Source: Pogonophryne albipinna (taxonomy: Eukaryota > Chordata > Actinopteri > Perciformes > Artedidraconidae). From it: a DNA stretch of 64,000 nucleotides. The notes below the pieces were generated by a model that was not told the origin of the DNA, made no database searches, and saw only the letters and a list, made by a program, of their open reading frames with translations. The translations under genes and the position numbers were made by a program. Location of the stretch: assembly GCA_028583405.1 (NCBI GenBank), contig CM053260.1, positions 20,770,569 through 20,834,568 of the forward strand, in the 5' to 3' direction. Numbering within the stretch: position 1 is the first letter of the stretch; every line of letters starts with the position of its first letter. Positions 43,677 through 56,521 of the stretch are shown piece by piece.

Positions 43677-46149
43677 CTGTAAACCTGGCTCAACGCTTGA
43701 CACACATTGACTCCCACCCGGTGTGCATGCCACGATCAGGTGTAAGTCATAAATATTATTTTGGCTCAAGATACAAACTAGTAAACAAAGGCAGGAAACA
43801 CTGGTTGGTTCTTCCTGTCTTTGTACAGGATTTTTTTTAATATTTCCCAACTGAAAGAGATCAGTCACGATTTATGGTAAAAACTATCCTTGCCTCCTTT
43901 TCCAGTTATCTTCCACCCCTTTAATGGGAGAGTTTGTATTGTTTTTAATTGGGGTTATATGAGGTACCTCCAGAGTCAGTAAAAAAAAAAGGCCTACCAA
44001 AAAAGTAGGGTTTGTTTCTTTGGTTACCTCCTCTGCTAGCTTGCGGCGCTACATACAGCTGTCATTTTCCGAAAAAAAAAAACAAGCTCAAAATTGAAAT
44101 AATTGTAAGTTTGAGCAAAGCGCTCGACAACAAATTCAAGCCAATGCTTCGGCCGAGCTCATAGAAAACACAAGCCGTTTTACCGCTTGTCATGCGAATC
44201 CAGCTTAAGACACAACTCCCTACTTCTTCTTTCACTGGAGTTTGGAGGCTTTGGTACGATCATAGATAACAGCTTCAGTTCGGAGACTTAATAACTTCCT
44301 CAAAACAACATAAATTGATGAAACTATCCCTAATACACCATATACTTAAACTGAATATTAAGTCAGCCTTTCTTACAAAATAAGTTTAGATGTTGACCAA
44401 CACTTTCGTGTGCCTATATGTATATGTAAAGGTCCATACTTAATTGTGTGCCAACTGCCAACCATGGTATACTGTAAAGGTGAAACACTGACTATATGAG
44501 CACCTCACAAAACCCCATTTCAAAACATCCCAACTGTCAGGAAACGTCAGTCTCCCAGTAGAGATTTTAACATACTGGTACAGAAATAGATCAAGGCTTG
44601 TGTATCTTCCAATGCACTATACAAAAAGTGTTACTTCCTCTATCTCCCTGCTGTGTGCTTTATTACCGTGCCTCTACAGCAACTCCACAAGGGTTAGCCG
44701 TGCCAGATTAGCAATAGGTAGACCAGGGAGACTGCTGGAGTCTCAGATGATAAAACAGACTCATTATAATGATGAAATTAGCAATAAATGTTGACTTACT
44801 TGGTGGTCTCCTGGCTGGTGCCTTATGCTTTTTTATAGGGCCCTATGACAGTGTGTTAACCACTGATGATAATTCCACTGTCTTTATTCCAATGAGAATA
44901 ATAGAGAGATCAAGAGGTCAACGGTGTATTGATTATGTTCTCTCTGTGGTAAATTGCTGCTTAGATTTATCAAACACCTCGAATAAAAATGCCACACATC
45001 ATATATGCAAGGACATTAATCATTGGATTGTGTTGTTTGCAACATTGGTCTCACAAATCACGGTGATTGAAGATGTTCTCAGTGGCTGGAGAGATAGGAA
45101 AAGAAGGGAAGATTAATGAGGAATGTCAGGTACCTGCACTGCCTTACCTCTAAAACCTTCTTCACTCATCTATTGCCCCTCGAAGACTTACATCTGCTTT
45201 TCTCTTGGAAATTAAAACTGAATTGATTTATTTGGTCCATAAAAGAAGGAGCATACAAACTACCATATAGGCAAAAGGCTTTAGGAAACATTGATTTAAA
45301 GGGTTATACCTGCCAAACCACAAATGCTAAAGCTGCATTAATCACTTTGATCCACTAGGGGACAGAACTTCGTAACAAGCTCAGCACTTTTTAAATGACT
45401 CACCTATTCCTCATATTAAACGAACAAGGCATTAGTGCTCCTCGGTATAGATCCTGACAGTCTTTGAACTCTACTAGAGGGTTGAACAATATTCCTCCAG
45501 AGGTTGTTCCTTCATTTTGGGTTTTGATGGTGGTAGATAGCAAGGAATCTTCTTTCTTTGGGTGTTCAAGGTTTAGTCGTAGTATTATGATGTACAGTCT
45601 ATAAACCATACTCAGCACAAACACCTCAAGCTGTACTGTTAGAACCTGTGCAAAGGTGGCCTCTTTAAAACAATGTGAGCAATGTTGCTTTGAGAATACC
45701 AACCATTACCAACTTTGTCGTTCTCTAATTTCGACACTGTGTCATTTATCTTTCTGCTCGATTTGGGTTGATAGCCCCTTTTACTGTTTTAAGTCACTGT
45801 CAACCTTTTATACAGACACAGCCTACACCTGTTTTCAGGAAAATTGTTATCATAGTTGAATACTTAACAGCTAACCCTAACGCTGAACAAGACAAGTTTA
45901 TGTGATTAAATATATTTTAATTGACTTTACCACAAACAGAAAACACACTGTTGAGGGGTCATACGTTTTCAAACGAAAACCAGGACAACACCGTGTTAGC
46001 AAACGTTCCTGAGACACGCCCTTAAGCATATCCTGCTTTTATAATTTACTGAATGAACATCATGGTCTTTTGAATAAAAACGAGCAATTAAGACCATAAG
46101 CGCATTTCAATAATAAATAAATCTAGTTGAAAGTAGAGTTATATTCTCA
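43677..46149. other. no gene seen
   Basis: No supported exon or clear repeat. Confidence 0.45.
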
Positions 46150-46330
46150 TAGACCTCTGTACATTCAGACCTTTTGGAAACCAGCGCTCCCTGTTGGCCA
46201 TTTAAAGAATGCACGTTTAAGGAACTTCTGCATTGGCTTTAGTTTCCAGACGTGTGGGTTGACACTTGGGGATAAAGGCTCAGTGTTGTGTTAACAGCTT
46301 ATTGCACCGCCCCCAAGTGGTCAAAAAAGT
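46150..46330. repeat. probable interspersed repeat
   Basis: Block from GCGCTCCCTGTTGGCC to CACCGCCCCCAAGTGGTC, a style I associate with dispersed fish repeats. Family unknown; ends approximate. Confidence 0.35.
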
Positions 46331-48475
46331 ATGATAAGTTATAAATAAATAAATAAAATAAGTGGAAGGGTGAGGCCACAATACTAAATCACCAGCAGAT
46401 TTATTTTACAGCTATAGCAGTCTAACTACAGAAAAAAGGATGTAGGACATGTTTTTATTATGACCAACTTTTGCATGCCCACCTCAAAGTACCCAGTGTC
46501 CTTTGATCTACCACTGCACACTAGTTCATTGCGACAAGCAGGAAGTTTACTGGCACCAAAGTCAACCCAAAGCGTGCCTGTCAGTGTTCCAGAAACCAAA
46601 CAGCCTTTTGTTCCACTGTAACAAATAAGAAACCCTAAACCAGAGAATGTCAGGACTGTTTGGTGCCAACATAGATAATCGTGCATAAAACAGAATTCTT
46701 ACAGAAATAGTTCTCCACAGCGCAGGCATGCTGACAATAATCAAGCCACACAAAAAACTATTGTGTTTAGAAATGTTTATTCTAAATGGACCTTTCATTA
46801 TTTCTGCTTTCTGCTACAGGCCAGTGGCGAGGTCAGAACGCAGATGTATATCTGATTTGTGTTTTTCTTGGCTGACTGCAGGCTTATTAGCATGCTGCGT
46901 GGATCTCCTTGCAATTCCCCCTGTGATGGAGGTTGACTGTGTGTGTGCGCCATGCCCTGCAAAGGCAATTCAGTTTGTGTTCATTAGATAATGTCATCGC
47001 TGAGTTAAATATGCCAAAGCCATTGGCATATTTCATTTAGACCGAATGAAACCAGTTAATTTCAACAACGGCCTGCTGACTCTGTATGTGTATATAGCAT
47101 AATGACCTCATTGTGAACAGAGCTCTCTTATAGAAGTGGGCTCCACACATCTTTGTTGTTCACTATAGCTTGTGCATATATGCTAAAAAGCATAGTAAGG
47201 ACAGAGAAAATGCTGCTTAAAGAGGGAATAAGGGGAAAAGGGCCCATGAGAAAACACTTATCTTGTGTTTGCTCAGCATATTTCAGGCTGTTTTTCTGCT
47301 GATGGCTCTGAGCCCCTGCAGCACATCTTTAACTCCACCATGCTATTGATGAGTTGCTACTTTGATGGAATGATGCATAAAAGGCTATGCAAAAACACAT
47401 CATGCAGTGGTCAGGCAATAACTCAACTTGAAAGAAAACCATGTGTTTGTGTGTGACTGCTTTTGTCAGACAGGCAGCAGTGTATAGGGAGGGTGTGAGT
47501 CATGTAGTAAACAGTGTATCCGCCTACGCAGTAAGGTCAGTGTCCTTGATGGAAGATTTTTTTTAATATTGCACACTAAATCATGTCAATCTCACAGGCC
47601 TCTCAAAAATCTTCAGGCGAATGTGTTTTTGAGACACACAGAAAAACATCGAATGGAAAATGTGCTCAACTCCACTGACAAGAGTTATCAACTCCAGTGC
47701 AACAATCATCAAGAGTTTAGTGCTTCATCAATATTTCAAGTTGCTGCATTTTCTTAAGTGTGGAGCCTTTTTCACAGATGGATGCACACTTTCCAGCCCC
47801 CCAAAAGTGTTTTTAATCTCAATTTATTATTATTATTATGTAGATCTCTTGACCTATGTCATCAGAGCAACAGAGGGCGTTTTATCTCAACATCACTGAC
47901 CCTGAGCCAGCGTGCTGCTGCGTGACATCAGCTCTGTTAGACTCAATCAATACCACAGACAAAAGAAGCATCAGACCACCATCTCCTCCCGACCCTGACT
48001 ATAAACAACACACAAACATCCACACACAAATTCCTATGTTGACATATTGATCCGTCTCTCTTTGACAGAGTCCTTGGCCTCAGATGGTGAATGTGCGACA
48101 GCCTGGCAGGAAACTCCCTGTTTTTCAATGGAGAATGGGGAGGGGGGGACATTATTTTAGAGCATCAGTCACACTGGAGCCTGTGAGTTACAGCTTGGGA
48201 GGTGACGGTGTGTCCGCTACAGGAAGTGGTCTGTTGACTCTGTGAGCTGTGTGTTCTCACAGTTTCAAGGCTGTGATGGTGTACGGGAGGGAGGGTGTGA
48301 GGACTAAACTCACCACAAGATGACACTGTGTGACACAAATGGGTACTTTCATCTGTCTCTATGTGAAAAAAGAAGAGAGCTGCATTTACTATGAAGAGCA
48401 TTAAAACTAATTGTCAATACATTGTATTCCATGAAGCCAAATACTTTATATTTAATGTCTGCGATATATTACATT
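46331..48475. other. no gene seen
   Basis: No supported exon or repeat. An imperfect NFI-like palindrome (ATGCCAAAGCCATTGGCAT) lies at about 47010-47028. Confidence 0.45.
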
Positions 48476-49711
48476 TTATAAAACGGACAAGTCAAATCAA
48501 GCAATCTGATTGGTTCTTAGCCGTGATATACTGAGCGTATACCACGGGTAGAATTGTAAGTTACTTTTCACAACAAATCAGTATCCCTCCGCGTCTGAGA
48601 AAAACAGTATATCGTTGGGCTTTTCATACTGGAACAAGAAAGCAGCGGAGAAGTAACGGGGCAGAAACCCTCCTTTTTACGCAGCGGTCCAGACATAGAC
48701 ATCAAACGGCAAAACATATTCAGTGTGCAGTTCCTTTGGCATTAGGGCAGGGGTATCTAGATACTTTCCAAGGTTTGACATAATGAATTGTGCTACTTTT
48801 AAAGCAAGCAACAATGTTTTCAAATCTGTAATCAAAGAGGTCCGCAAAAACACTATCGACCAATCAGATTGCTTGATTTGACTTGTCAGTTTTATAAATA
48901 TATTTACATTTCTTCCGTTACGAAACAAACTTACAAAGCATAAGATGGAAACATTTAAGATTAACTTCGACCTCCGGGGGGGGGTCTTACTATGGAGGAG
49001 TGGATTGAGGAGTGCCTATCTCCCGAAAAAAAAGCACCTAAACGACGACAAGCAGAGCTACGTGAAGAGCAGGTAGACCAACTGGAAAATTACCACCATT
49101 CAAAAGCTTTCTGATGCGGGTCTTGAAACAAAGCAGAGAAATGATGACCGTTAGTGGCCACAGGTGTGAAAGCTCTCTCCAGAGCTACTGGAAGCCGAAT
49201 CTCGGGACCGGAGAAAGTGGAGCAATATTCTCGCCACGCCAAGCAACAGCCTAGAACAACCTCAACCTATACAAGTAACCTCGTAAGCCATGCTACTGAT
49301 GCTGGACAGTTTTTCAGTGGCTGCACAATAAACGGCAACATACAAATGAATGTAAATAAATAGCCAAATAATGGATCAACGCTCTCTGTCTAATATGTTC
49401 GCTAGCTGTTAGTGTTGTTGCATAGCAACCACCTCGCACTATGTTTTGTGCAGAAGGCAACGGAGGGACTATTTTATTTTGAACATCATTATTTACTAAT
49501 AAAAACTATTTAAATTAGTGTGTATTTTTCTTTCATATTGCCACACTTGGTAACCGTTTTATAAAAGCAATAGCTCACGACAGGCCGTGGTATATGCTCA
49601 TTATATCACAGCTAAGGGGGTTGTCGACCCTCCGCTTCGCGTCGGGCCGAACCACGCCCCTTAGCTGTGATATAATGAGCATATACCATGGCCTGTCGTG
49701 AGCTATTGCTT
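48476..49711. mobile_element. composite inverted-repeat element with decayed coding remains
   Basis: Outer arms of about 39 bp (48476-48514 and 48859-48897, one mismatch) share AAGTCAAATCAAGCAATCTG. A second inverted repeat has 55-bp arms (49566-49620, 49657-49711) and a 36-base loop. Both carry the GTGGTATAnGCTCAnTATATC motif. Between them (about 48950-49365) are frameshifted coding pieces: EEWIEECLSPEKKAPKRRQA, LQSYWKPNLGT, RKWSNILATPSNSLEQP and FFSGCTINGNIQMNVNK. These look like remains of a DNA-element protein. I suspect a Crypton-type element but cannot confirm it. Confidence 0.65.
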
Positions 49712-50095
49712 AAACATTACATTGCATTTAGCTGACGCTTTTATCCAAAGCGACTTACAATAAGTACATTCGACCAGGAAGACACAACCTTGAAGAAAAC
49801 AGAATCATATAAGTACATCAGGTTTCATAGAGCCAAACATTTCAAGTGCTACTCAACTGGCTTTAGATAAGCCAGTCCTTTATTAGTATATAAGTGCTCT
49901 GTTAGCAGTTCTTTGTTAGTAATTCTATCGCTCGAGGTGGAGTCGAAAGAGATGAGTTTTCAGTCTGCGCCGGAAGATGTGCAAGCTATCTGCTGTCCTG
50001 ATGTCAATGGGGAGCTCATTCCACCATTTTGGAGCCAGGATAGCAAACCCACGTGTTTTTGCTGATGGGAACTTGGGTCCCCCTCGCACCTTGCA
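49712..50095 (-). mobile_element. 5'-truncated LINE 3' end with intact C-terminal codons
   Basis: Minus-strand frame 50089-49925 (54 codons and TAG) reads VRGGPKFPSAKTRGFAILAP, KWWNELPIDIRTADSLHIFR and RRLKTHLFRLHLER. The A-P-x-x-W-N-x-L-P and F-x-R-x-L-K-T-H-L-F signatures end many LINE ORF2 proteins. The 3' UTR finishes GTAAGTCGCTTTGGATAAAA and ATGCAATGTAATGT, the same tail as the SINE at 25031. Confidence 0.85.
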
Positions 50096-50519
50096 TTATA
50101 AATACATTTATTTTTTGGCATAGACTTTTTATTTATGACTGCATTCTTCTTCTTATATTTTTGTTTGCAACAACTACAGCATTGAATTACATTAAAAGTG
50201 GGGTTGTGGTGGGTGACACGTTATTATACATAATTCACCATTGTTATTATTGTGTTGCAACCCGGACCCGTTAGTGAGGGTACCGGGGTTTGATGTCATT
50301 CCTGCTAGCTTGTCATGCAGAGCAGTTCATTTACTAACCTCTTAGATTAATGGATAATAAAGTGTGGAAGTCCATTCTTAATACACCGCCTCCGACTCCC
50401 TTTCATCAGCACTACAGGGTATGTAATTTATTTCAGAAACACTTTTTGTTATATTCCATGGAATGCTCTTAACATCCCGATAGCAATGAATATATTAAAT
50501 GCTTTGACTATAAATCCAT
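50096..50519. other. no gene seen
   Basis: No supported exon. Confidence 0.45.
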
Positions 50520-50805
50520 AAAATAATGTCATCTCTGGAAGCCGTGGCGCTGTAAAAAGCACGACCAATCATCTGAGCTGGGCGGGCTAAAGTAACTGGA
50601 TGGCCTACCTGCCTGTCAGCCTTCCATCTGTGCACAAACTGATCTCGTGCCCTCATTGGTCATGTGCGCGTTCGTGTGTGTTGGAGGAGAGGCTCTGTAA
50701 GGAAGTCTGAAGGAAGAGGCAGATTTTCCCCGGTTGTGTACTTTCAAATTCTAGCGCACTCGAGCTGGTTTCTCCAAAATGACATACCCCACCTTTAACC
50801 AATCC
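50520..50805. repeat. probable interspersed repeat
   Basis: CpG-rich block in AT-rich surroundings, ending GGTTTCTCCAAAATGACATA and CACCTTTAAC. Ending similar to the repeats near 2975 and 17336. Family unknown. Confidence 0.4.
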
Positions 50806-51737
50806 AATAGTTGTCCGATTAAATACATTTTCTTTCTGGAAAAACCTTAATCTGTATCATTAATGTTGTTTTATTCAAGTTCAAAAGACGTTTTAAATGG
50901 GGCACTCCAGAAATGTAATATCACTTTTTTCAAAACACTAAGTGATATAAGGGAAACCATGGCAGCCATAAGGTATAAATAATGGCAACACAAGATTACT
51001 AACACCAAGTCACAACAGAAAAACTACTGAGGAAACTATATCTTTAATCAGGTAATCTATTCAGATAATCAGTCAAGTTCTGATTGCCAGAATAAACAGT
51101 CGCGTAATGAGTCATTTAATAGTGATTCCTCATTAAAATAACATTCTAATTAAGGCTCATGTTCATGTTTGCATTTGACTATTTACCCGACAATATCCAT
51201 TTAATGTCATTTTAATGCTACTCCTGTTAATATGTATTTTACCTGTTTGGTTACCTCACTTGTTTCCATTTCTTCCTGTGTAATAACAAGGATGTATGTA
51301 CATTTTCTCAGAATAATATTACAATTTAGTGTACATGTAATACATTTAGACTGTTATGTGGTATCTTTTCAATTGATATTCAACTGTGTCCCAAAGCTGC
51401 TTCTCTTCCCCGGCCCTTGTCTTTGAGGTGTGACTGAAGTATTCTGGGAGCTCAGGGTCAAACCTCACATGGAGAAAAAGGAGAAGCAGCTCTCATCCAC
51501 TCAGCATGACGAAGGTGAACCCTCTTCAGCAGAGTCATGTGCATCAGCCAGGTCAAACCAGAGTTCTTTCACTCTCTTTACTTCTTTGGCCAATCAGAGT
51601 TGCTTTTTAGAGTCAAGGGACCAATTACAGAAGCATGAGCCCACTCAGTGAGAGCTCTTACACTGAAGGGCCTATAAATCAAGGAGAAGCCTCTTTAAAA
51701 CACCAACATCACACACCAACCATTTCCCAACTTCACC

Positions 51738-51786
51738 AATGACAAATCAGATGTCTGCCAATGACAAATCAGATGTCTGCCAATGA
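51738..51786. repeat. 24-bp tandem repeat, two copies
   Basis: AATGACAAATCAGATGTCTG CC occurs twice in a row and a third copy decays after CCAATGACC. Confidence 0.9.
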
Positions 51787-51818
51787 CCATCCATCTGATA
51801 GGATTTAAAATAATGCAA

Positions 51819-52543
51819 TAGAGAACCGCAGTGACGCGTCCTAAAACCCGGAAGTAAACTCCTTCCGGTTCCTTCGTCAAAAACGCAATGCAATTTCTCC
51901 ATAGGGTTTTGGAAAATAGCTCGAAATAAGGTCTGCGGTTGAAACACATTTAAGAGACAGATCACGTTTTGTTCAGCCGGATAATCTCCACATGTCTATC
52001 CTACTCTTATCATTTTTTTTAAGCATAAATCTAGTCGCAAGAAGCAAAATGCTAACGTTATGCTATAAACGAACTACAGCAGGGTCGCTGCTTCAACGTC
52101 ACGCCAACTTAAGATCCATATTCAAACATACAGATTGTAAATGGTACAAGTTGAAGTGTTTGTTTGAACAGTTTGCAGGAGGCAGCTACTTGCTTTCAAG
52201 CAGAACAGGGCAAACAAACTTCGCAGGAGTGTTTACGTGTTCGGTGTAATGGCGTAAAACGGCCTGGACAACTTCTGTAGTCCTATTCAGCCACTTGGTA
52301 ACAATCATCGTTTTTCAGACACGCAAACTCTTCAGAAATCACCAGCGGGGTCACTGCTGATGTATTTAATGTCGTAGAACAAAACGTGATCCGTCTCTTC
52401 AATGTGTGTCAAACACAAACCTTATTTGGAGCTATTTTCCAAAATCCTATGGAGAAATTGCATTGCTTTTTATCGAAGGAACCGGACGTGGTAAAAATGC
52501 TAACTTACTTCCGGGTTTTAAGACGCGTCACTGCGGTTCTCTA
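51819..52543. mobile_element. fold-back DNA element with about 155-bp terminal inverted repeats
   Basis: The ends read TAGAGAACCGCAGTGACGCG and its complement; arms 51819-51973 and 52377-52543 match with scattered differences. TA flanks both GAGAACC ends, which would fit a TA target duplication. The 400-bp centre has no transposase coding, so it is non-autonomous. Confidence 0.8.
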
Positions 52544-52552
52544 TGATCAGAA

Positions 52553-52640
52553 CAAAATCAAATCAAGTTTTATTTATATAGCACATTTATAAACGATTTT
52601 TGGTCGAGCCAAAGTGCTGTACATATAATAAAAATAGCCT
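52553..52640 (-). mobile_element. retroelement 3' tail, minus orientation
   Basis: On the minus strand: TACAGCACTTTGGC to ATGTGCTATATAAATAAAAC, the common LINE-type tail. It begins about ten bases beyond the fold-back element. Confidence 0.55.
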
Positions 52641-55600
52641 ACAGTAGAGACACTTTACAGCAAATACAACAGCACAGATTGTTCAGAATATCAGTATGAG
52701 AAAAACGACACAAAGACAGAACAAAGAAGAGTTGAATCTCACTTAATTATCCATTTTGGCTCCCTGACAGTCAAGATAGTGAAACAAATCTGAAGAATGA
52801 GATACAAATGTCTCGTTAATTAAGCACAACAAAAGCAAAAAACCGGACTGCAACAGTATAATGAAAGCTTGTTTTTTGACTGGCAGATTTCCGGAGATGC
52901 CTTTTCCTCCCATGTGTGTGTAATGTGTGTAAACACAACAGAGTGGGGAAAGAAATGTCCCTGTAAGGGATTAATAATCTTCTTCGCTACCGAAGCAGAT
53001 GTTGATCAATTGGCTGATTCTGACTGGTTAAGAATTAGGAATCAGCAGTCGATGGCATAATAAAGCCATTAAAATAGATTTTTTTAGGACAGGTCCCTAA
53101 ACATACAGTCATTAATGAGCTTACAACATATTAGGCTGACACTAGTTCATGAGATTAACTTCTAACAAACACTTTCACACACGTCAACGTACACACACAA
53201 ACAAACACATTATCTCCCGCAGGCTGGGCGCAGACAATAACAGTTCAATCATTTTGTGTCGAGTTACGTGTTCGATACGTGCAATATAATGTGAATGACA
53301 GCGAGATTGAAAATAGCAACTGTTAATGACTTCCTATGCACATTTGACTTCATACTCATATAATATTCATCACAACAAACCATCACTTCTGCATAATATC
53401 GTGATGCATACATATCAAATGTGTATGGGGAGGTTCAATTTGCGCATTATATCAGACCGGAATGCTTACTCATACATTTCCCGCAAACATTAACATTTTA
53501 ATGTCAATTTCTTCGACTTTGTCAAGTATAAATATTTATGAAGTCGGGTGTGCATTCAGAGATGTGTCAAGAGGTTTTTTATGTATGTAAGGAGGTTACA
53601 CCGGAAGTCATCTATATAAACAGTGTTATTGATTTCCACAAATGTGTCTGATCCCCATATGGTTTGTCTACTAATGCAGTGCAGGGGGCTGCATCAGTGC
53701 AGGGGGTTGCATCGGTGCAGGCATACAGAAATAATTTAGCTTTGATACGTAACATCACGCAAATATTTGGAAGATGTCAATTCAAACCACATCATTTGAA
53801 ATGCAAGTGCTGTCGCCACAGCCCACAACTTACTGAGGCAAATGTATTTATATATCACTCCAAACTATTTAATCTCGGTTAAAACTAACTTTACTTTGTA
53901 CATGTTTTATATATTTGGGAATACAGTACATGTAGAAGTTTTACCATTTTAGCTGGGAGGATAAACTAATAATAAATTAGATCTCTTTGTCTTTTTTTAA
54001 TTCCTCATCCACCTAAAACACATCAATACTTACTTATTTTGTATTTTGCCAAAGTAAAACTCTCCGCTCCTCCCTCCACGACTCCTTTGAAGCAACTTCT
54101 GAGCATCAATATTTAACCTGACATTGTCAAAAACTAAAAAAAGAAATGATGCTGAAAGGAAGGCACATCTTTGAAGCATGTTTTCCTGTAGACCGGCACT
54201 GAGCACAGGACTGATTTCCTCTCTTTTTGAGTACAACAAAGACACATAAGTGTGGATTACTCACCCATTTCATTCGTGTGCTCTTACAGAACCAATGGGC
54301 AAAGCAGAGCACTGAACAGGAGGGCAACTTGACATGATGGATCATTATTACATCGGACCCCATCCAAAACGAGATGATACATCTGAAGGGGTTTATCTTG
54401 AGATAATAAATTATCCACTCAAATATCCTCATTTCATTTTCTGCATGTACTCTCATGTCACATTTCATAAAGTGACAGAAAGCCATATGAAAAATGAAAA
54501 AAAGAGACTGACTATGTAGACACTTCAGTTAGTTCCTAAATTAAGTGTATTGGTTATTTTCGGGGGAGAGGTTGGGTTCAAATAAGTAATTAGGATGTAG
54601 GATTGGGGAGATTTATCCAAGGGAATAAAACATTCTGTCTCCATGTTGGCATTTGTGAATAGTCTCCTTAGACTAAAAACTGTTGTGTCAAATTGGGAGC
54701 TTGTCTTCTCCGTGTTGTTGTTTCTACAAGAAAGGAAAAACATAACCCTGGCTCTAGGGAGGGGATTTTAGTTTTTTTCTATACTTGAAGGCCACCTTAA
54801 CTTTCTTTGACAAGCAGAACAGTGACAGTGCCGTGAGTTTCACATTTTCTTTGAAAAAGATTCAAATATAAAGAACATCTGAATTGAATGGTCAAGATCC
54901 TATTTGTACTTTGGACTAACCATGACCAACACAGTTTGAAAGTAATCATTTAACAATGCAACAGGCTAAGCAGACGTTTCCGCATGCAATTCGTATGACA
55001 GTATAACTATTTCATCGGTTCAGTCTGAGGGCGCTTATGGAGTGCTATTTATTTTCTAAGAGCGGATGAGTCACTCTCTAAAACATCGTCTAATTCTTAC
55101 CATGAGGTCTGCTGTAATTTGCTTTACCTTGATCAAGAGCACCGTATGCATGGAACGGGATGAGGGATTTAGTTTGGAGACCTGATGAGAAGTAAAACAC
55201 TTGAATTTGCACGACACACTCAACACAAGCAGGGGATTTGCTTCCTGATTGTTTGGACGCGGATACATGAACACATTTCAACAGAGGAGGAAAGCCAGGC
55301 ACACGTTCAATATCCTGACGTCTTTAAAGTGGCTACAGTGGTCACTATGGGACATAAACTCTTCACTTAAAGAGCCACCTCTGGAGCCTCTACAGTAGAT
55401 CAAGTCAATGACGTCCTAAACTGCCACCAAAGGACTCCTACTCAATAAGATTTGCCATCAGATGACGTCTCAAAATAAAATGTCAACAGCCAGGCATATT
55501 GTTGGCTCCAGTGATCCACTAATATGAAGAGTAACACATGGCTGTCAAATTGGCAGTCAAATTGTCTGCTGTAAAAAAGCAGCAACAAGCGATACACACT

Positions 55601-55948
55601 CCTGAAATAGCGACCGCTAGCAAAATTAGCATATTTAGCTATAGCCTACCGACAAAGTCATAGGGTAACATTAACATTCATTTTGAGATGTGTTTCTGAC
55701 CACCTTATGAACTAGTCATTCTAATTTTAGCCTCCAATAAGGAAATATGTCTTTTTAGCTGCTAATGCTTGACTAAGTTAGCTAGTTGCTAACAGTGTCT
55801 GTACAATACATGGCCGGTTGGGCGAATCTCTTAATACTTAAAACCGCAAAACACAATTAGTTTGGAACCAAGGGGAACAAAAGTTGGTTAATTATGTTCT
55901 AGTTTTGTCTATGTTAATAGGACTGAGAGTAAACAGCCATAATCAATA
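52641..55948. other. no gene seen
   Basis: No supported exon. An 18-bp unit around TGCAGGGGG(C/T)TGCATC repeats about 2.5 times at 53680-53720. Confidence 0.45.
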
Positions 55949-56521
55949 CAGTCTCACGGCATTTTGTCTTATAGTCACAAAATGTATCTATTGATTCGTG
56001 TTCACCAACACAATTTCCCCATTTTTTTCGTGTCACACAGAACGATTTTAAAAGCAATGTAAATAATAACAAATTAGAAGAAAAAAATACAGATTTCAGT
56101 ATTCTGACACCGAACGATTTTAGAAGCAATGTATTTCTATTGGTAGTATGTTTCGTGCCTGCACCAAATAATAACAAATATAATAAAAATACAGATTTCA
56201 GTATTCTGAGGCTCTGAGCCACATTTGTTTTCCTCGCAGATGGCAAAAAAAAGTCTGACATTATACAATTTAAAATAAAAACAATAATCGTGGCTTGATA
56301 TTGACTAAGAAAATGTTTTTATGAACCACACAGCTTCCGGTCTTCTAAGACCCGACCGGACAAAAAGACGTGCTGCAGGCACGAAACATACTACCAATAG
56401 AAATACATTGCTTTTAAAATCGTTCTGTGTGACACGAAAAAAATGGGAAAATCGTGTTGGTGAACACGAATCAATAGATTAAATTAATTTCGTGACTATT
56501 ATACGAAATGCCGTGAGACTG
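55949..56521. mobile_element. fold-back DNA element (MITE-like), TIR CAGTCTCACGGCATTT
   Basis: Left end CAGTCTCACGGCATTTTGTC and right end its near complement. Arms of over 110 bp include GATTCGTGTTCACCAACAC and TCGTGTCACACAGAACGATT. The left half carries an extra internal copy of the GAACGATTTTA(A/G)AAGCAATG and ACAGATTTCAGTATTCTGA blocks. No transposase coding. Confidence 0.8.

Noticed and set aside
48990..49120. Host gene starting EEWIEECLSPEKK
   Set aside because: Short, frameshifted, and placed between inverted repeats; better explained as decayed mobile-element coding sequence.
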